Assembly: GCF_009720625.1 (NCBI RefSeq)
Contig: NZ_CP046266.1
Location: 1,745,501-1,809,500 of the forward strand
Reading direction: 5' to 3'
From: Metabacillus sediminilitoris
GTDB lineage: Bacteria; Bacillota; Bacilli; Bacillales; Bacillaceae
DNA: 64,000 nt
Made by a program: the position numbers and the translations under genes. Of this stretch, positions 63,005 through 64,000 are shown one piece after another. The notes below the pieces were generated by a model, which saw only the letters and a list, made by a program, of their open reading frames with translations, had not been told where the DNA came from and did not search any database. Every line of letters begins with the position of its first letter. Positions within the stretch are counted from its first letter, which is position 1.

Positions 63005-63769
63005 ATGAGTAAAGGGAAAAGAGCAAAGCTAGAATTATCAAATGTGCAAAAATCATTTGGTCAGCAGGAGGTACTTAAAAACATTGAACTAAAAGTAAAT
63101 AAAGGAGATTTCATAGCCATTGTAGGGAAGAGCGGATGTGGAAAAAGTACTTTGCTTAGATTAATAGCTGGACTAGAACAACCAAGCGGAGGAGACATAG
63201 TAATAGATGGAAAGCCGTTAAATGAAAAGAGCTCAACTGCTAAAATGATGTTCCAGGATGGAAGGCTTCTTCCCTGGAAAACAGTCCAGCAAAATGTTGG
63301 CTTAGGATTAAAAAAAGGAAATGAAGAAAAAATAACTACTCTACTGGAGCAGGTAGGATTATTAGGACGTGCGAAGGAGTGGCCGAATGTTTTATCAGGT
63401 GGTCAAAGACAAAGAGTCGCACTTGCAAGGGCCCTTGTCCATGAACCTGAACTCCTTTTGTTAGATGAACCTTTAGGTGCACTAGACGCATTAACGAGAA
63501 TTGAAATGCAACAGCTCATTCAAGATTTATGGATGGAAAAGCAATTTACGGCAATCTTGGTTACACATGATGTGGAGGAAGCAATCGCCTTAGCAAACCG
63601 TGTCATTGTCATTGAAGCTGGTGAAATATCTATGGAACAAGTGATTAACCTTCCATATCCACGGCAAAGGGATCATCCTGTTTTTCATAAAGCAGTAACC
63701 AAGATATTGACTCATATTTTAGGGAAAGAAAAGAATGTATCAGAGGATTTTAAAATATCTAATGTGTGA
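63005..63769 (+). CDS. ssuB: Sulfonate ABC transporter ATP-binding protein
   Basis: A 254-residue ABC ATPase. Walker A is GKSGCGKST, the signature LSGGQRQRVALARAL, Walker B LLLLDEPLGALD and the switch His in VTHDVEEA. RBS AGGAGG. It ends the operon; transcription probably stops at the hairpin at 63835-63869, now joined to a group II intron. Confidence 0.92.
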   Translation: MSKGKRAKLELSNVQKSFGQQEVLKNIELKVNKGDFIAIVGKSGCGKSTLLRLIAGLEQPSGGDIVIDGKPLNEKSSTAKMMFQDGRLLPWKTVQQNVGLGLKKGNEEKITTLLEQVGLLGRAKEWPNVLSGGQRQRVALARALVHEPELLLLDEPLGALDALTRIEMQQLIQDLWMEKQFTAILVTHDVEEAIALANRVIVIEAGEISMEQVINLPYPRQRDHPVFHKAVTKILTHILGKEKNVSEDFKISNV

Positions 63770-63834
63770 TTTTTTACCTATAATTCCTAGTTAAACTATA
63801 TGATTTTTATATTTTTTTGTATTTGGTATAAATG

Positions 63835-63869
63835 AAGACCTAACCTTTTCATTAAGGTTAGGTCTTATT
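63835..63869 (+). terminator. Terminator stem interrupted by intron
   Basis: A perfect 13-bp stem, AAGACCTAACCTT / AAGGTTAGGTCTT, is followed by ATT and then the intron start at 63870 instead of a long T-run. Confidence 0.85.
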
Positions 63870-64000
63870 GTGTGCCCAGCATGGGTGCAATCTATAGGGT
63901 GTAAGCCCTGAACGGTGAAGGCAGAAATAAAACAGTAGCTCAATGCAACGGTGTTCGCGGTGACGCGGAATCTAAAGGAAGAGGGCGGCAAACCTTATCT
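63870..64000 (+). mobile_element. Group II intron, 5' end (truncated by window)
   Basis: GTGTGCCCAGCATGGGTGC, then AGGGTGTAAGCCCTGAACGG, GAAGGCAGAA and CGCGGTGACGCGGAATC, GAAGAGGGCGGCAAACC form the conserved 5' domain I sequence of bacterial group II introns. The intron-encoded reverse transcriptase should lie beyond the window. Insertion right after a terminator stem is the habit of class C introns. Confidence 0.8.

Noticed and set aside
63791..63991. 66-codon minus-strand ORF
   Set aside because: Antisense of the terminator and of the structured 5' end of a group II intron.

Overview
The window is a chromosomal segment of a low-GC, spore-forming Bacillaceae bacterium (Bacillus or a close relative). 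Support: AT-rich DNA, AGGAGG-type ribosome binding sites with frequent TTG/GTG starts, a Spo0E-like phosphatase, and many genes that look like B. subtilis ones (mhqD, ywcA/ywcB, namA, kdgR/kdgK/kdgA, yozG, yoaT, yfmQ, ssu). All family calls were made by reading the sequence; no database search was run.

Layout. 1-2.1 kb: quinone/electrophile detoxification locus (decayed nitroreductase and ring-cleaving dioxygenase, intact mhqD) behind an MhqR-type palindrome. 2.2-4.5 kb: MFS transporter and DEDDh exonuclease. 4.7-11.1 kb: a sugar-acid regulon with a KguE-like TIM-barrel protein, KdgK, an MFS transporter, KdgR, an HPS/KGPDC-like protein, a PHI-like isomerase and a KDPG aldolase. Two promoters share one operator sequence. 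11.1-22.8 kb: LacI regulator, two CorA transporters, an HD-GYP protein beside a broken GGDEF gene, small hypothetical genes, a frameshifted Mn-catalase, and acetate symporter ywcB-ywcA. 23-26.1 kb: MarR regulator, NamA, erythromycin-esterase-like protein. 26.5-35.4 kb: a Cys/His/Lys repeat protein, a NhaC antiporter, and a complete thiazole/oxazole-modified peptide (TOMM, heterocycloanthracin/sonorensin-like) cluster: a 97-residue precursor with 15 cysteines in a regular CFx array, a ThiF-like maturation protein, a SagD/YcaO cyclodehydratase and a SagB-type dehydrogenase. 35.5-50 kb: accessory and regulatory genes (MDR oxidoreductase, DUF2975/YozG, YoaT, UlaG-like MBL, AsnC, Rrf2 plus FAD oxidoreductase, DUF1284, YfmQ, MocR, TetR plus two SDRs). 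51.2-56.6 kb: a gene graveyard with two IS110-family remnants, a GH32 fragment, a Nudix fragment, a truncated 5S rRNA/tRNA-Glu relic joined to a truncated DUF4188 gene, and a 193-bp direct repeat flanking a small lipoprotein gene. 56.8-58.5 kb: SDR and LysR. 59-63.8 kb: sulfonate utilisation (TauE/SafE exporter, ssuA-ssuD-ssuC-ssuB). The window ends inside the 5' end of a group II intron lying just after a terminator stem.

The two best leads are the TOMM cluster with its unusual precursor and the KdgR-type regulon, which couples a ketogluconate/KDG-type kinase and transporter to an HPS/PHI-like pair.
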